Assembly (NCBI RefSeq): GCF_020085105.1 | Contig: NC_058042.1 | Location: 27,484,001 to 27,548,000 of the forward strand | Direction of reading: 5' to 3' | DNA: 64,000 bases | From: Siniperca chuatsi | Lineage: Eukaryota; Chordata; Actinopteri; Centrarchiformes; Sinipercidae | Shown here: in pieces, positions 24,601 through 35,296 of the stretch | How the letters are laid out: every line of letters begins with the position of its first letter | Position numbering within the stretch: position 1 is the first letter of the stretch | Position numbers and translations under genes: made by a program | Notes under the pieces: generated by a model | What the model was told of the DNA's origin: nothing | What the model saw: the letters and a program-made list of their open reading frames with translations, nothing else | Database searches by the model: none

Positions 24601-25079
24601 TTTATTTGTTGGCATGAAAAGTTGACTGCAGGAGAACCATTTGCGGCTCTGATTTTGTGTAGGCACAAGGCATGGCAGACATGACCTGCCATTAGCGGTA
24701 TATCATTTATATATACCGTATATTTGTATTTTAGCTGTTTGTACTTTGCACACTCTCACTGTATACCTCATCATTATGCCTCAATATTAGTTTGTTCTTT
24801 GAAAATATCATTCTGTACTTTTAGCTGCGTTACCAAACTGTCAGTCCACTGTCCTTTTGAACACGATATGGACAAATTTAATGGTGTTAGGAGGGTCGTT
24901 AGTAGGAGTTTTGTCTAATTTTGAAACACATGAAAATACATTTGCAGAGATTTCACAGCTTATCTGCTTTCAAATCCCAAAAGCACTCAGGCTACAAGAT
25001 GAGAAAATAACAGTACATCACAGACTAGAGGAAATTATTAACATTATTTTTCCAGTAGGAGCTACAGAGAGAAAGCTTT

Positions 25080-25140
<61 letters not shown>

Positions 25141-28100
25141 CCCTCTTCTCCACATGTCTTTCTGCACAATGAAGACATGTTAGCCTCTGCAGTTGTTGCC
25201 ACATTTCCACCAGCCTTTCCCCAACAGCTCTACTTTAAACCCAAACACTACACCAGCTTTGTGGTTCCAATTTTAAAAGGCCCCCCGTCCACTATGCATC
25301 CACTTTGGGCCACCCAGAATAGAGGTGACAATTGGTACAATGTCTTGCAAATATCAAACAGGTTTGGAAATATTGTGATGTCCCCCAGTCATGTCTGAAA
25401 TCAGTTTGGAAAGTGAAACTCTTATCTGTAAATCTTATCAGATGTTCTGTGCTGAACATTGGCACAGACCAAGAAGCCGGAGCACACCTTTTTCCCAACT
25501 CTCTGGTGGGGCAAACTGGGCGTAAATCTGTGTAAATATCTTGTAATCAGAGCAAGATATAAGACAGTGCTGGAATGTGTGTGTTTTGGTTTCAAAATTA
25601 CCTTTGCTGGCTCAAGGGGCGTAGCAGCAATTACTGGTCAAACAGGGTGATATGTTACTGATTCTAGTGGAGACCTGGTGGATAATATGCTTACTGCTGC
25701 CTGTGCTGTGCCTTCCACGGCTGTGTTTTCACCAAAAATACTTTCAATCTTGTTCAGGCTGCAGGCCTGCACAGGCTCGCCATGACATGGTATAAAAAAA
25801 TCAGTTTGAAGCAAATCACCACATTTATCTGCCTGGCCAGAGCTCTGGTTTCTCTGCCAGAGACAGAGAACAGAGAGCGATGCATCCCACCAGCAAGAGC
25901 AATACCTCACATTGTCAGTGACAAAATGACGAGGCTGTGGAATAAAAAATACTGAGGTGATAAAGTACAAATAAGAGAAGACATCCTGTTGTTTTTGTCA
26001 GTTCCCCTCAACGATGTCTGCATTGGAGTGGCCATGGCCTGCGAGGGATGACACCTGATGTTGGCATGCCATGAGCTCTGTCAGTGTGAATGCAGGCAGG
26101 TCCAGGCTGTGATTGGACGCTCGGAAGCTCTTACACATTCTGACTGCACAGCCAGAATCAGAGAAGTGATTGCTTGAATGTTTTCCCACTTGTTCGGTCA
26201 ATCAGGCTGTGCCTGATTAGCTTGTTTTCTTAAATCATAGAGATTACAGTTCATATCGAAATTACGAAACGATTCCGAAAACTGCAAAAATAATTTCATG
26301 TCAAGATGAGCACTCCTAAAAATGATAAAACAAAGAGGAACAGTTATCACAAGGTGAAACACACCAACGGGCATATGACCAAGAGGAAGTTGACAAATAC
26401 TTCTACATAGAATGTGACTGGATATGACCCACTTTTTCTGCAGAATTTACAATGGAGATTTAGACGTTTCAAAGGTTTACACTACTCAGCAATGTATCTA
26501 GTCAAAAACCCTCAGTATATCAGGATTTTAAATGTTTGATAGGAATATTTTCTTGACCATAGCATGGGTCCTCCTGTCATAATGGCAGCTTTGTTCAGCT
26601 CCATATTTAGACTGCCTTAAAGGCCCTACACACCCGTGGTTCACTTACTTTCCTGATTTGAAATCTTCTCCTGAAACAGCGCCAGTGGGCCGCATATCCT
26701 TGCAAATATATCTTGCTATCAATATCGGGGATGGCCTTTTTATGAACTACTGACAAGGGTCTGGAGGATGAGTGTGGTGTAAAAGTAGGCAGTTGCACAG
26801 TTGACGTTGCTCCACTCGTTTCTGGTGCCTCCGCTGCCTCACTTGGGTGGCAAGCTAGCAGATGAGTTCTCACATTTGTTGTCGTTGAAGAGTAAGGAAG
26901 CTGCTTTTTACAAAGTAGGCAAACAGCCTTATATTTGTTGGTTAGTTTGCCAACACAAAATACTTTCACACACTGCTTCTCAGACACACATGGCTGTGCT
27001 TACCAGTGTCCTCCTTCATTTTAATTTATTAGCTTATCTTACTAATAGGTCAATAGGGCATGTAATACAGTAGGTCAAGCTCACGGCTCAGGCTTCAGTT
27101 GAAGTAAATGAGAGATGGAGCGAACATTTGCAGAGACTATTGAACATGTGACCAAGAAGAGGTTTGCACTCTTTGGCTAAAGCGGCGGCAGTGTTTTTAA
27201 TGCTTTGATACTTCTTTGGTAGACTGGTAGACCTTCATCTCAGACTGCATATAAAGAAATCCTGTCATCTTCCCTTAGATTAACAGACTTATATGTGGCC
27301 TAAAACATTGGATTAAGAGAACTTGTTGGTGGCGTCTTGGGATTAAATGATGCCAGGAATCCTTTGGTCTGGGCAAGCAAGTCCCAAGTTTTTTTTTGAC
27401 ATGTTTTGCCTTTTTTATAGTGACAGATGAACAGGTAGACAGGAAACGGGGAGAGAGAGGGATATGACATGCAACAAAGGTCACTGGCTGGAATCAAACC
27501 AGCGACTGATGCGGCCATGTGGCATGCGCTGTAACCATTTGGCTACCAAGGTGCTCCAAGTCCCAAATGAATCATTCAGTCTTTTTATTGAGTAGTTTTT
27601 TGGTCTGAACACCTGGAAAACCCATAGAAATAGATTGTATTGAAATGAAACTCTATGGTGCAACATTTTTCTCCATACAGCCTTTCATGGCTACTAGTTT
27701 AATTGTGGAAACAAGTGCGTTCCAATTTCTTATGTGCGAACAGGCTCAACACAACTAAACCAGGGGGAAATTTTGCCAAATAATACGCTTGCCTTGGTGA
27801 CACATCAGTCCTCTTTCACCAGACCAAAGCTAATTTCCATGGCAACACCATCATTCAAAATGAGTGCATTAGCAGAATGAGCTCTAATTCATAAATAACC
27901 AAAAATTACAAGCAACCAGCATTAAGGAGTGCAGAGGTCAGGACCTTAAAGCCTCAACAGTAACACTGTGACCACAGAACAAGCAACTAGAGCTATCATT
28001 ATGTAATTGTTAATCATTTTGTGGTTAAGTTACCATTTATAGGGTAAATTCCATTTTTCTTATATTGTTTTTCTTAAGCTCATTTGAATTTCATTAGCTG

Positions 28101-31100
28101 TTAAATGGGAAATAGTGTGTTTCTTCGGCTTGTTTAGGCCCAGTCAGTCAGTTTTGGGCCATATAAAACTTGACACACTATAAGAAGGACATTTTCTGTG
28201 TTTTTCAACTAGCTATAATTCAAAATATAGGTTTGTTTTGAGAGTGATAGGAGGCTAGAATCTTGTGTTCATTAGGTTTACATTTGGATCTCACATTGTG
28301 CAGTTCAGTTTGTAATACATCCTATTCCATTTAGTTGTAGAGGTCTTAAATTTGGCTTTCTAAAACCTCAGGATAGTAACTTGTAAATGGGGCTGCTGGT
28401 TCTATCACTTGTAGTGCTGTGAGGAGGTTCGGGCTCTCTGTCTGGTGACAAAAGGCCAGAGGAGAGAGAGGCAGGCATGGAGCCCTCCCCCTCCTTTTCT
28501 CGGTAAGGGAAGCGGGCAGAAAGCGGGTGTTGGAGAGGTGTGGGGGGTTGAATGGGACCAGCTAGTGACCTCAGGCAGAAAGAATGTCCCCGTTTGCTCA
28601 GTCGGCCCGCTTCCCTAGCAGCGCTCCACACAGTCATCAACGCTGGGGCCTTTGTGTTCACCTTCCAGACCCCAAACTCCAGAGCAGAGGCCACAGACGA
28701 GCACACAGCAACACCTCGCAGCCCCTGCTGCTGCACTGTTCACAATAATCTCACTGTTCCTGCACATTTAGCCTCTCCAAAGTCTTGGTTTTGAAGACAG
28801 TATCTCTTAAGAGTTGCTTCACATGAAGTTCTTCCTTGATCCTGCTTTTCTCTTTGCTCCTCGCTACCAAAATGCTAATTGCTCCTCAGTCTCAAAGTCT
28901 TAAAAGTCTCACCTATTGTGTGGGCAGCATTCCTCGGCTGCTCCAGCCATTTATGTGGGTGTTAATGTATTGCCATGTCCCAGCATTGTGTTTGTGTTTG
29001 TGTGTGAAATATAGCAATTGCATAAATTTCAGTATTAAAAAGAGGGATTTCCCATGCTGGGACACCCATAAAATCAATGGTGGCTCGGGACGACAATTAA
29101 ATCTGACTAATCCAACAGATTTATGAGATCCGTGTGCTTCGTCTGCCAGGCTCGGGTGAAGTCATTGCGCTGCCAGAGAGACACCGCTGCTGTTAAATGA
29201 ATTTGAATGGGCGAGCTGTAAGGGGTGCATGGCAGGGGGCTGCAGAAGCCAGCCCGCAGCAGAATTTCTTTTTAGATTGGATTCAGACTTGGATTCTGAT
29301 GAATGAAGACTCACCCAGAGGAATTCAGCCTTCACACTCGGAGCTGGAAGCTCAGTATGTTGAACCTGGGCCTGCTGTGGTGCGGGCACGTTTTTTGTGA
29401 GATGTGTTTGCAAGGTGTAGGACTGCAACTATTGATTGTTTTCATGATATTTTGCCTTTAAAGTGGCAAAAAATAAGGGCAAAAGATCACCAAAGTGAGG
29501 TCTAAAAGTGGCTTCGGCAGTCAAGAAAATCTTTGAGTTTTTATTTGATAATGATGTGGAACAATGAGTAAAGCCAAGGTTTGATCTTGTATCTTGATGG
29601 ATGACCAACATTTTTAATGGATAATGAAATTGATACATTTCAATATTCTAATCGATTAATTGTTTTAGCATTGGCTTGTGTCAAAGTTAGGGGCATCCTC
29701 CCTCCAGTCTGCTATTGTTGGTCTGTCTGTGAACTGTGCACAATGGCAGGGAAGGGCAGAGGAGAGATTTTGGGGGGAGGTTTGGAAAGCAGCCTGCTGT
29801 ATTGATTGTGCATGGGTTGTGAATGGAATCCTGTTGGGACCAATGGTCGAAATAATTAAACAGCGGCACAGGCAGGATGTCGCCTATGTTCGACCAGCCA
29901 TCTGCTCCACACTGACCTGCTTGAACCAAAAGTACATAAAAGGGGTGTCCACATACTTTTTGCCATGTAGTGTATCTGCAGCAGCACATTAGCTAAACTT
30001 GAATATGTAGATGTAATTTGTTATTTTTCTTTTCAGGGCGGAGACTGCGAGGGAAAGCGTTCTACAATGTCAACGGGAAGGTCTATTGTGAGGAGGATTT
30101 CCTGGTAAGTCACCTGTGTGTTCATGATTATTGATTTGCTCTGTGATGAGCAGATCAGCTGGTAGCACCGTGTCAGTGAGGTGACAGAGGAGCGGGTAGA
30201 GCAGAGAGCGAGGGATTAGGATCTCTAGGCTACATTCTGCTACCCTCCAGAGGAAACAGACATCTCAGCTACAATTAGGAGTTTAGCACCACCCCTCCAA
30301 TTCACACTAATTTCCCCCAAATTTCCCCAAGGAGCTCAATTACCCCCCGAGCTGCTCCCCGGCTCTTATAATTAAGAGTGGGAGGAGGACAGCTGTAGCT
30401 CTCAGGCTCCTGGTCCATCTGCTTCAGGTTAACAGGGCAGACACAGGGCCCGCTCTCACGATGCCTTCATGTTCTGTCGGTAATATTGTAATGGTAAGTT
30501 TAAGGTAGACAAACTCAACAAGATGCTAATTGTGCAAATGAAAGAATGACATTTCCGATCATTACATTTTGTGTACTGTAGCTTTATGTGATACTGTTAG
30601 TAAGACCAAGAACTATAGAATAAAATGTGACAGAGATTGATTTCCAAACACGGAGGAAGGAACTTACAAAAGGTTCCTGCAACATAAATGTTCATAACAC
30701 ATGGCCTCATCTGCTGTCAATACTTCCTGTTTATAGGCAGCTTCCCCTTGCAGTTTAACCTGTTGATCTGTTAGGAAATACTAAAATTCCTGTTTCGCAC
30801 TTTACAATCACTGCCTCTCAGTGATAAACTGATGCTGGAGGTCAGATGACGGAATGAGACTAATCTCCTTCCGCCTCCCTCATACTGTTAAGACTCGACT
30901 CATCTGGCCTGTCACCCCAGGGGTGCCTCGGAGGTGGGGGGAGGTTGTGGCAGATGGTAGATCTGGAGTGGAGATGTCAGGACAGGGGGCAGCCTGCCCA
31001 TCACCACCTCCCACCTCCACCTGGTAGCCATGTCTCGTCTACCAGCACCCCCGCCCCCCCCAAGTCATCAGGTCACGACCCCGAGGGGGTTGTGAGCTGC

Positions 31101-34100
31101 AGATGGTCACCTTCATTATCTGCCTGCGCTCAGGGTTTAAGGGAAAGGAGCAATCGATGTGACATGGGGTGTTTTGTTTCCTTTAACACACAGAAGGCAC
31201 TTCACACCCAGTTGGTATAGTGGAGATGCTCACTGGCCAACCGGCACGAGGCGATTCCCAAATGTGAATGGATTTAACTGTATGAATATGATGGAGGGCC
31301 TTGCGGAAAAACAGCAGAACCCTTCTTCAGAAAAATAAAGATAAATAAATCACGTTAGGTTAGGTGCCCCAGGTCGCCGCTGCCTGATGATCATGACAGC
31401 TGAGAGACAAAGGATTCTGAAAGAAACCCCTTTCAACATGGGTTCAGAAACCCATGTTCATTTAAAGAGCGCAGCAGCACCCTCTATAGATAGAGTCCTG
31501 GACTGAAACGATGTCATGCATCAGGTGTGAAGCAGTACATGTTCTGCTGGTTGCGTGGCCACCCCAAATTCTCTGAAAATTCACTGCTGAGGTTAATAAA
31601 TCCTGTGTCTTGTCTTACCCACAGTACTCTGGTTTCCAGCAGACGGCTGAGAAGTGCTTCGTGTGTGGTCACCTAATCATGGAGATGGTAAGAGCTTTAT
31701 CAAACAGAACATGTAAAGCAAAAAGTGAATGCATGTGTACTATTTTGAGGATGATGGCAGCCCGCTGTATGTTACTGCATGAACTCCATGGCCTCACTCC
31801 CAAGTCTTACTGTTATCTTGTGTGTGTTGTTTCTCTCAATGTCTGTGTGTGTGTGTGTGTGTGTGCGTGTGTGTGTGTGCGTCTAGATCCTCCAGGCGCT
31901 AGGCAAGTCCTACCATCCTGGCTGTTTCCGCTGCGTGGTGTGTAAAGAGGGTCTAGATGGAGTGCCTTTCACCGTGGACGTTGAGAACAACATCTACTGT
32001 GTCAAAGACTACCACACGTAAGGGGGACATTGATAAAATGTGATTACTGCATGACAGAATGTGGCCTGGAATTTGTCACAAAGTGCATGGTACTTCTGCT
32101 GCTGTTATTTGTTTGAACTAGTATTGTCCTAGTATTTATTTGGAAAAATGTGCATGAAATGTGGAATAAGAGGTCAACTGATTTACACTACACAGAGACT
32201 GGTGAAATCTTCCACTTTTTGTAATTTTCGTTGTCTCTTCCATGACAGGGTTTTTGCTCCTAAGTGTGCCTCCTGCAACCAGCCCATCCTTCCAGCCCAG
32301 GTAAGGAGCGTATCTTAATGCATATGAGTTCTGAGTTCTGAGTTCGTCATCTCCAAGAAATATGTTTTTCTACTAAAAATCCATTCTAGTTCAGCAAATG
32401 GTCCATATTGTATTCAAATGACCAACCAAACGGCCAACATTGCCATCTACGAAGACACATGCTGGCGCCTGGTCAACTGGGCTAAAAACTCTTAAATGTT
32501 AAATCGCAGATTTAATTAACTTAAGTTCCTTGTTATCAGAGTGAGGACAGTTTTGCAGACTAAATTCTAAAGATTCAAAGATAAACATCAAATGAATGTT
32601 TGCTTATCATTTTAAAATTTAGCCTTTCATGTGAGACAAATGTGCGTCAGGGCTTAGATCATCTTGGTATATTGCTCTTATTAGTCACGCTGTATCAAAA
32701 TAAACACAACAGCAGCAAGGTTATCATAAATAACTTAAAATGATCTTGTCTACTTGCAAATTATGAGAGTTTAATAAAGAAGAAATTATTTTATTTCCAT
32801 TTTGTTTTCTGAAATCCTATCTTGATTACTTGATCTAAAATACTGCTCCTGCCAAAACTTATTAAACAAAAAACAAACCAGGCTGAAAGTAAGCATTTCT
32901 TTAATAAAAATGGAAAAAACTAAGTAAAACACCCAAAAAAAAATCCCAAACTTTCTCCTTCTGTTTTCCATAAAACCATGTATATATAGAGCAGCTCTGG
33001 TGTACCATTCTGTACAGAGAGAGTGGAACAGGTTGTGTGTGTTGCTTCACTTTAATGAAACACTGGACTGATGCAATGTGAAGGTCTTACTGTGTGTTTG
33101 TCCCAGCAGGGCTCTGAGGAAACCATCCGGGTTGTTTCTATGGACAAGGACTACCATGTGGAGTGTTACCACTGTGAGGTGAGGCCTGCACTCTGTCCTC
33201 ACACACACACACACACACACGGGGGATATGAGTAAGAGCAGCCTAGCATGCATATGATTTGACTAGATAAAATTCAGCATCGCTATGTATGATTCAACTT
33301 TTCAGACTGTTTTGAAACAGAGACACACAATTCACACTGTGGTGCCACACACACACACCTGATTGTGCACAGACACATTCGCGTGCACATCAAGACAGAA
33401 TGAACCGGGCTAAGAGCTGCAAATCGTGGGACGAGACTAGACTCTGTTTTGTTGTGGGAATGAATGAGACACACACACACACAAACACACACAGAAAAAA
33501 CACACAGACGGATACCAACCCAAGGTTACAGCTCAACATTGTGACTCATTGACAAAGCACATTCCAGTGTTGAGCTCTGAACTCAGCTGGGGACTTGTTG
33601 CCTAAACCAGACTTGTGAAATCCCAGTCATCCTGCCACTCAGCTCCGTCAGATGGTTTGCAGTTCAAGTGTGACAGAAAAGCTTAGTGAAACAAATGAAC
33701 ATTTCATGCCAAACTGCAGTGATTCTCATTGTAAATACCGATGAGACTGATTTCTCTGAATGGCTGACATTCCACTTCATAGAAATGGATCATTATGTAA
33801 GCAGCGGGTAATCATTCAGCCGAGTTGGGGGGTGGTGGACAACAGAGGAAGGGTAAAGTCCAGAGCTGAATCATCCTGGAGATGGTACATTCATTACATA
33901 TTGGGTGGGGTGGGGGTGGGGGTGGGGTGGGGTGGGGGTGTTGCAACACGTGAGGTGCCTCCAAGGTTTCTAACTTTAACGTTTTTCTGAGCAGAAGATA
34001 CAGTGAGATTCACACGTGCATTAGTGCAAATTAATTTATATTACATGAATTTTCAGCTGCTTATCAAGGTCACATAAGCAGCAGAATGGTTAAAGGCAGT

Positions 34101-35296
34101 ATCAGTAGAATTTTCATAAAAAACAGTGTATAGACTCAAAAATACAAAATAATCCCTCTCAATCATCACGTATGACCCATTAGAAGTGTGTGGCGGTGTC
34201 TGTATCTGCAGCGACGCGGCCCTCTGCCTGTATTTTCTTGGTTTCTTCTTAGTTTGCTGTGTTCGTGACGTTTCTGGGCGTCAGCCTTTGGGCAGCGGTG
34301 TGCAGCCCCCCAGCGCGCAGGCTGTGAGGTCGGGACTCGTAACGTAGCGAGCAGCTTACATCTCTGTCTCCGTCCCTCTCTTCTGTATACTGTCTGTGTC
34401 ATGGATGTACCTCCAGCGCTGGCACAGCGCTAAAACGAAGCGTGGAGATAGGTCTGGCTATGCGAGACTCTCGCTCTGAGCTGGGGAGGAGGGCCCAACT
34501 TTGAATGTTGTGTTTACGGACAATTCAGAAAAATACTTATTCTACCTTTAAGGCCCTGTCAGTTTACGTAATTGTCTCCAGCATGTTCAGGGTCTATTCT
34601 GGGGTCGGATGTACTCAGAATTCCTCCGCAGGTTCAAGGTTCAGTGTATTTATTTATAAATGCATGGAATTTTCCGCGCTCCTATCCTTGACATCCCAGA
34701 CATTTAAAAAGAAATGCACAAAAAATACGCAAGTCAAGACAGGGACCGGTCTGCGAGGCACGCTAAACCGGCTCCTTTCATACTCAGAATTCCTTCTGGA
34801 CATCTGAACTCTCTAATGATGAACCCGCACACCGTCTATGAAGGGAGCACATTTCAGTCACATGCATCAGAGCTTTGCCTTCAGGCTCAGCATCCTCTTC
34901 ACCACAAGGGTGAACTCTTTGTGCTAAGCTAAGCTAACCGGCTACTGGCTATAGCTTCACATTTAACGCAGAGATATGAGAGTGGTATCGATCTTCTCAT
35001 CTAACTCTCCGCAAATATGTATTTCCCAAAATTTCATACTATTCCTTTAAATAGATTTTGCATTAACAAAACACACACAAATCTGAGTTTAGTTATCGTC
35101 TTCGTGGTGTGTTCATGTTTCTGTCTTTATGTCACCCTTTCAGGACTGTGGTCTCCAGCTAAATGACGAGGAGGGCCACCGCTGTTATCCACTGGAAGGC
35201 CACCTGCTCTGCCACGGCTGCCACATCCACCGGCTCCAGTCGCAGGTGCCGGCCCACCTGCCCCCCAGCTACCCCCTCCATGTCACAGAGCTGTGA
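11522..35296 (+). CDS. wtip: Wilms tumor 1 interacting protein (Ajuba-family LIM protein)
   Basis: Scaffold of the Zyxin/Ajuba family; in other vertebrates WTIP acts at cell junctions and nucleus, restrains Hippo kinases, and binds Dishevelled and Snail. Coding exons: 11522-13022, 20643-20744, 30037-30104, 31625-31687, 31887-32017, 32249-32300, 33110-33178, 35144-35296. All have GT/AG borders and matching phases, giving 712 residues (human is about 430; the excess is N-terminal). Residues about 180-390 are a Ser/Pro array with some ten SPRSS-like repeats. The conserved [14 protein letters not shown] motif lies within it. A short helix ([16 protein letters not shown]) precedes LIM1 (Cys503 onward), LIM2 (from about 568) and LIM3 (from about 628); the zinc ligands are present. 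The end, HVTEL, is the PDZ ligand that separates WTIP from AJUBA and LIMD1. Convergent with gpi. Confidence 0.96.
12058..12690 (+). repeat. SPRSS-coding repeat array inside wtip exon 1
   Basis: The frame encodes about ten spaced copies of S-P-R-(S/T/A)-S, for example [54 protein letters not shown] and PSPRSSMLG, with Ser-rich linkers. The repeats are degenerate at the DNA level (ccccggtccagc, ccgaggtcgagc, cccagatccagc), so the array is old and maintained by protein-level constraint rather than recent slippage. Proline-directed phosphorylation and 14-3-3 docking are plausible, not shown. Confidence 0.85.
14715..14747. repeat. (CCA)n microsatellite
   Basis: About 11 uninterrupted CAC/CCA units in wtip intron 1, embedded in a C-rich stretch. 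Confidence 0.9.
15564..15606. repeat. (ATT)n microsatellite
   Basis: About 14 ATT units in wtip intron 1. Confidence 0.92.
18312..18331 (+). repeat. G-rich tract, potential G-quadruplex
   Basis: Four runs of three or more G separated by single T on the wtip sense strand, which fits the G-quadruplex pattern in both DNA and intronic RNA. Confidence 0.6.
25083..25139. repeat. (CA)n microsatellite
   Basis: About 28 CA units in wtip intron 2; the apparent His/Thr or Val/Cys ORFs across it are artefacts. Confidence 0.95.
26640..26990 (-). pseudogene. hAT-family transposase fragment (BED zinc finger), frameshifted
   Basis: The minus-strand frame encodes a BED-type finger, C-x2-C (CLLCKKQL) followed by H-x4-H (HLLACH), with the usual [12 protein letters not shown] stretch between, then a low-complexity linker. 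After IPDIDSKIY the frame is lost, but an adjacent frame continues [19 protein letters not shown], the conserved 'KDMRP' block of hAT transposases. A donor-like AAAGTAAGT follows at once, consistent with the end of a transposase exon. The catalytic region and the dimerisation domain are absent. It lies antisense in wtip intron 2 and is dead. Confidence 0.75.
27388..27556 (-). mobile_element. tRNA-derived SINE in reverse orientation
   Basis: Read on the minus strand it starts GGAGCACCTTGGTAGCC, carries a decayed B-box (GGTTTGATTCCAG) and then the fish SINE body TTGCATGTCATATCCCTCTC...CCTGTC, ending in an A-rich tail after AAAAGGCAAAACATG. The 10-mer CAAGTCCCAA flanks both sides (27378-27387 and 27557-27566), a clear target-site duplication. 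Inserted in wtip intron 2. Confidence 0.88.
29418..29668 (-). repeat. Fish interspersed repeat ('cgattaatcg' family)
   Basis: Bounded by 'gactgcaactattgattgttttcat' on the left and 'taatcgattaattgtttt' on the right. It is the same family as the copy nested at 2385-2560, in the opposite orientation. Degenerate. Confidence 0.5.
29944..29977 (+). mobile_element. Tc1/mariner-type element terminus
   Basis: The sequence 'ggtgtccacatactttttgccatgtagtgta' matches the well-known end of fish Tc1-like elements ('TACACTA..GGCCAAAAGTATGTGGACACC' in reverse). I did not find the opposite inverted repeat within the preceding few hundred bases, so the element appears truncated or its left end is decayed. Confidence 0.6.
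31843..31883. repeat. (GT)n microsatellite
   Basis: Imperfect GT tract ending a few bases upstream of the acceptor of wtip exon 5 (GTGCGTCTAG|ATC). It serves in place of a conventional polypyrimidine tract. Confidence 0.85.
33903..33939 (+). repeat. Long G-rich tract, potential G-quadruplex (wtip intron 7)
   Basis: About seven runs of three to five G separated by single T on the wtip sense strand. It fits the G-quadruplex consensus with several registers. Confidence 0.75.
34905..35050 (+). repeat. Fish dispersed repeat ('gctaagctaagctaac'), partial
   Basis: Shares the ordered landmarks 'tttgtgctaagctaagctaaccggctact', 'atatgagagtggtat', 'atctaactct' and 'actattccttta' with the longer copy at 39770-40120. 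This arrangement is one I recognise as abundant in percomorph genomes. Confidence 0.65.

Larger units (their letters stand above)
20745..30036 (+). other. wtip: wtip intron 2
   Basis: A 9.3-kb intron between the two exons that together encode LIM1. It contains a (CA)n tract, a hAT transposase fossil (minus), a tRNA-derived SINE (minus) with target-site duplications, a 'cgattaatcg'-family repeat and a Tc1-like terminal repeat, each listed separately. The remaining sequence shows no gene I can support. Confidence 0.75.
30105..35143 (+). other. wtip: wtip introns 3-7
   Basis: Introns at 30105-31624, 31688-31886, 32018-32248, 32301-33109 and 33179-35143. They contain GT/CA microsatellites, a long G-rich tract (33903-33939) and, at the 3' end of intron 7, a fish repeat (34905-35050). 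No independent gene is seen. Confidence 0.75.

Noticed and set aside
25025-25210. His/Thr or Cys/Val repeat ORFs across the CA tract
   Set aside because: Translations of a dinucleotide microsatellite.
28368-28794. Overlapping ORFs on both strands in wtip intron 2 with moderately GC-rich sequence
   Set aside because: Considered as an alternative wtip exon, but no paired acceptor/donor with a conserved frame was found.
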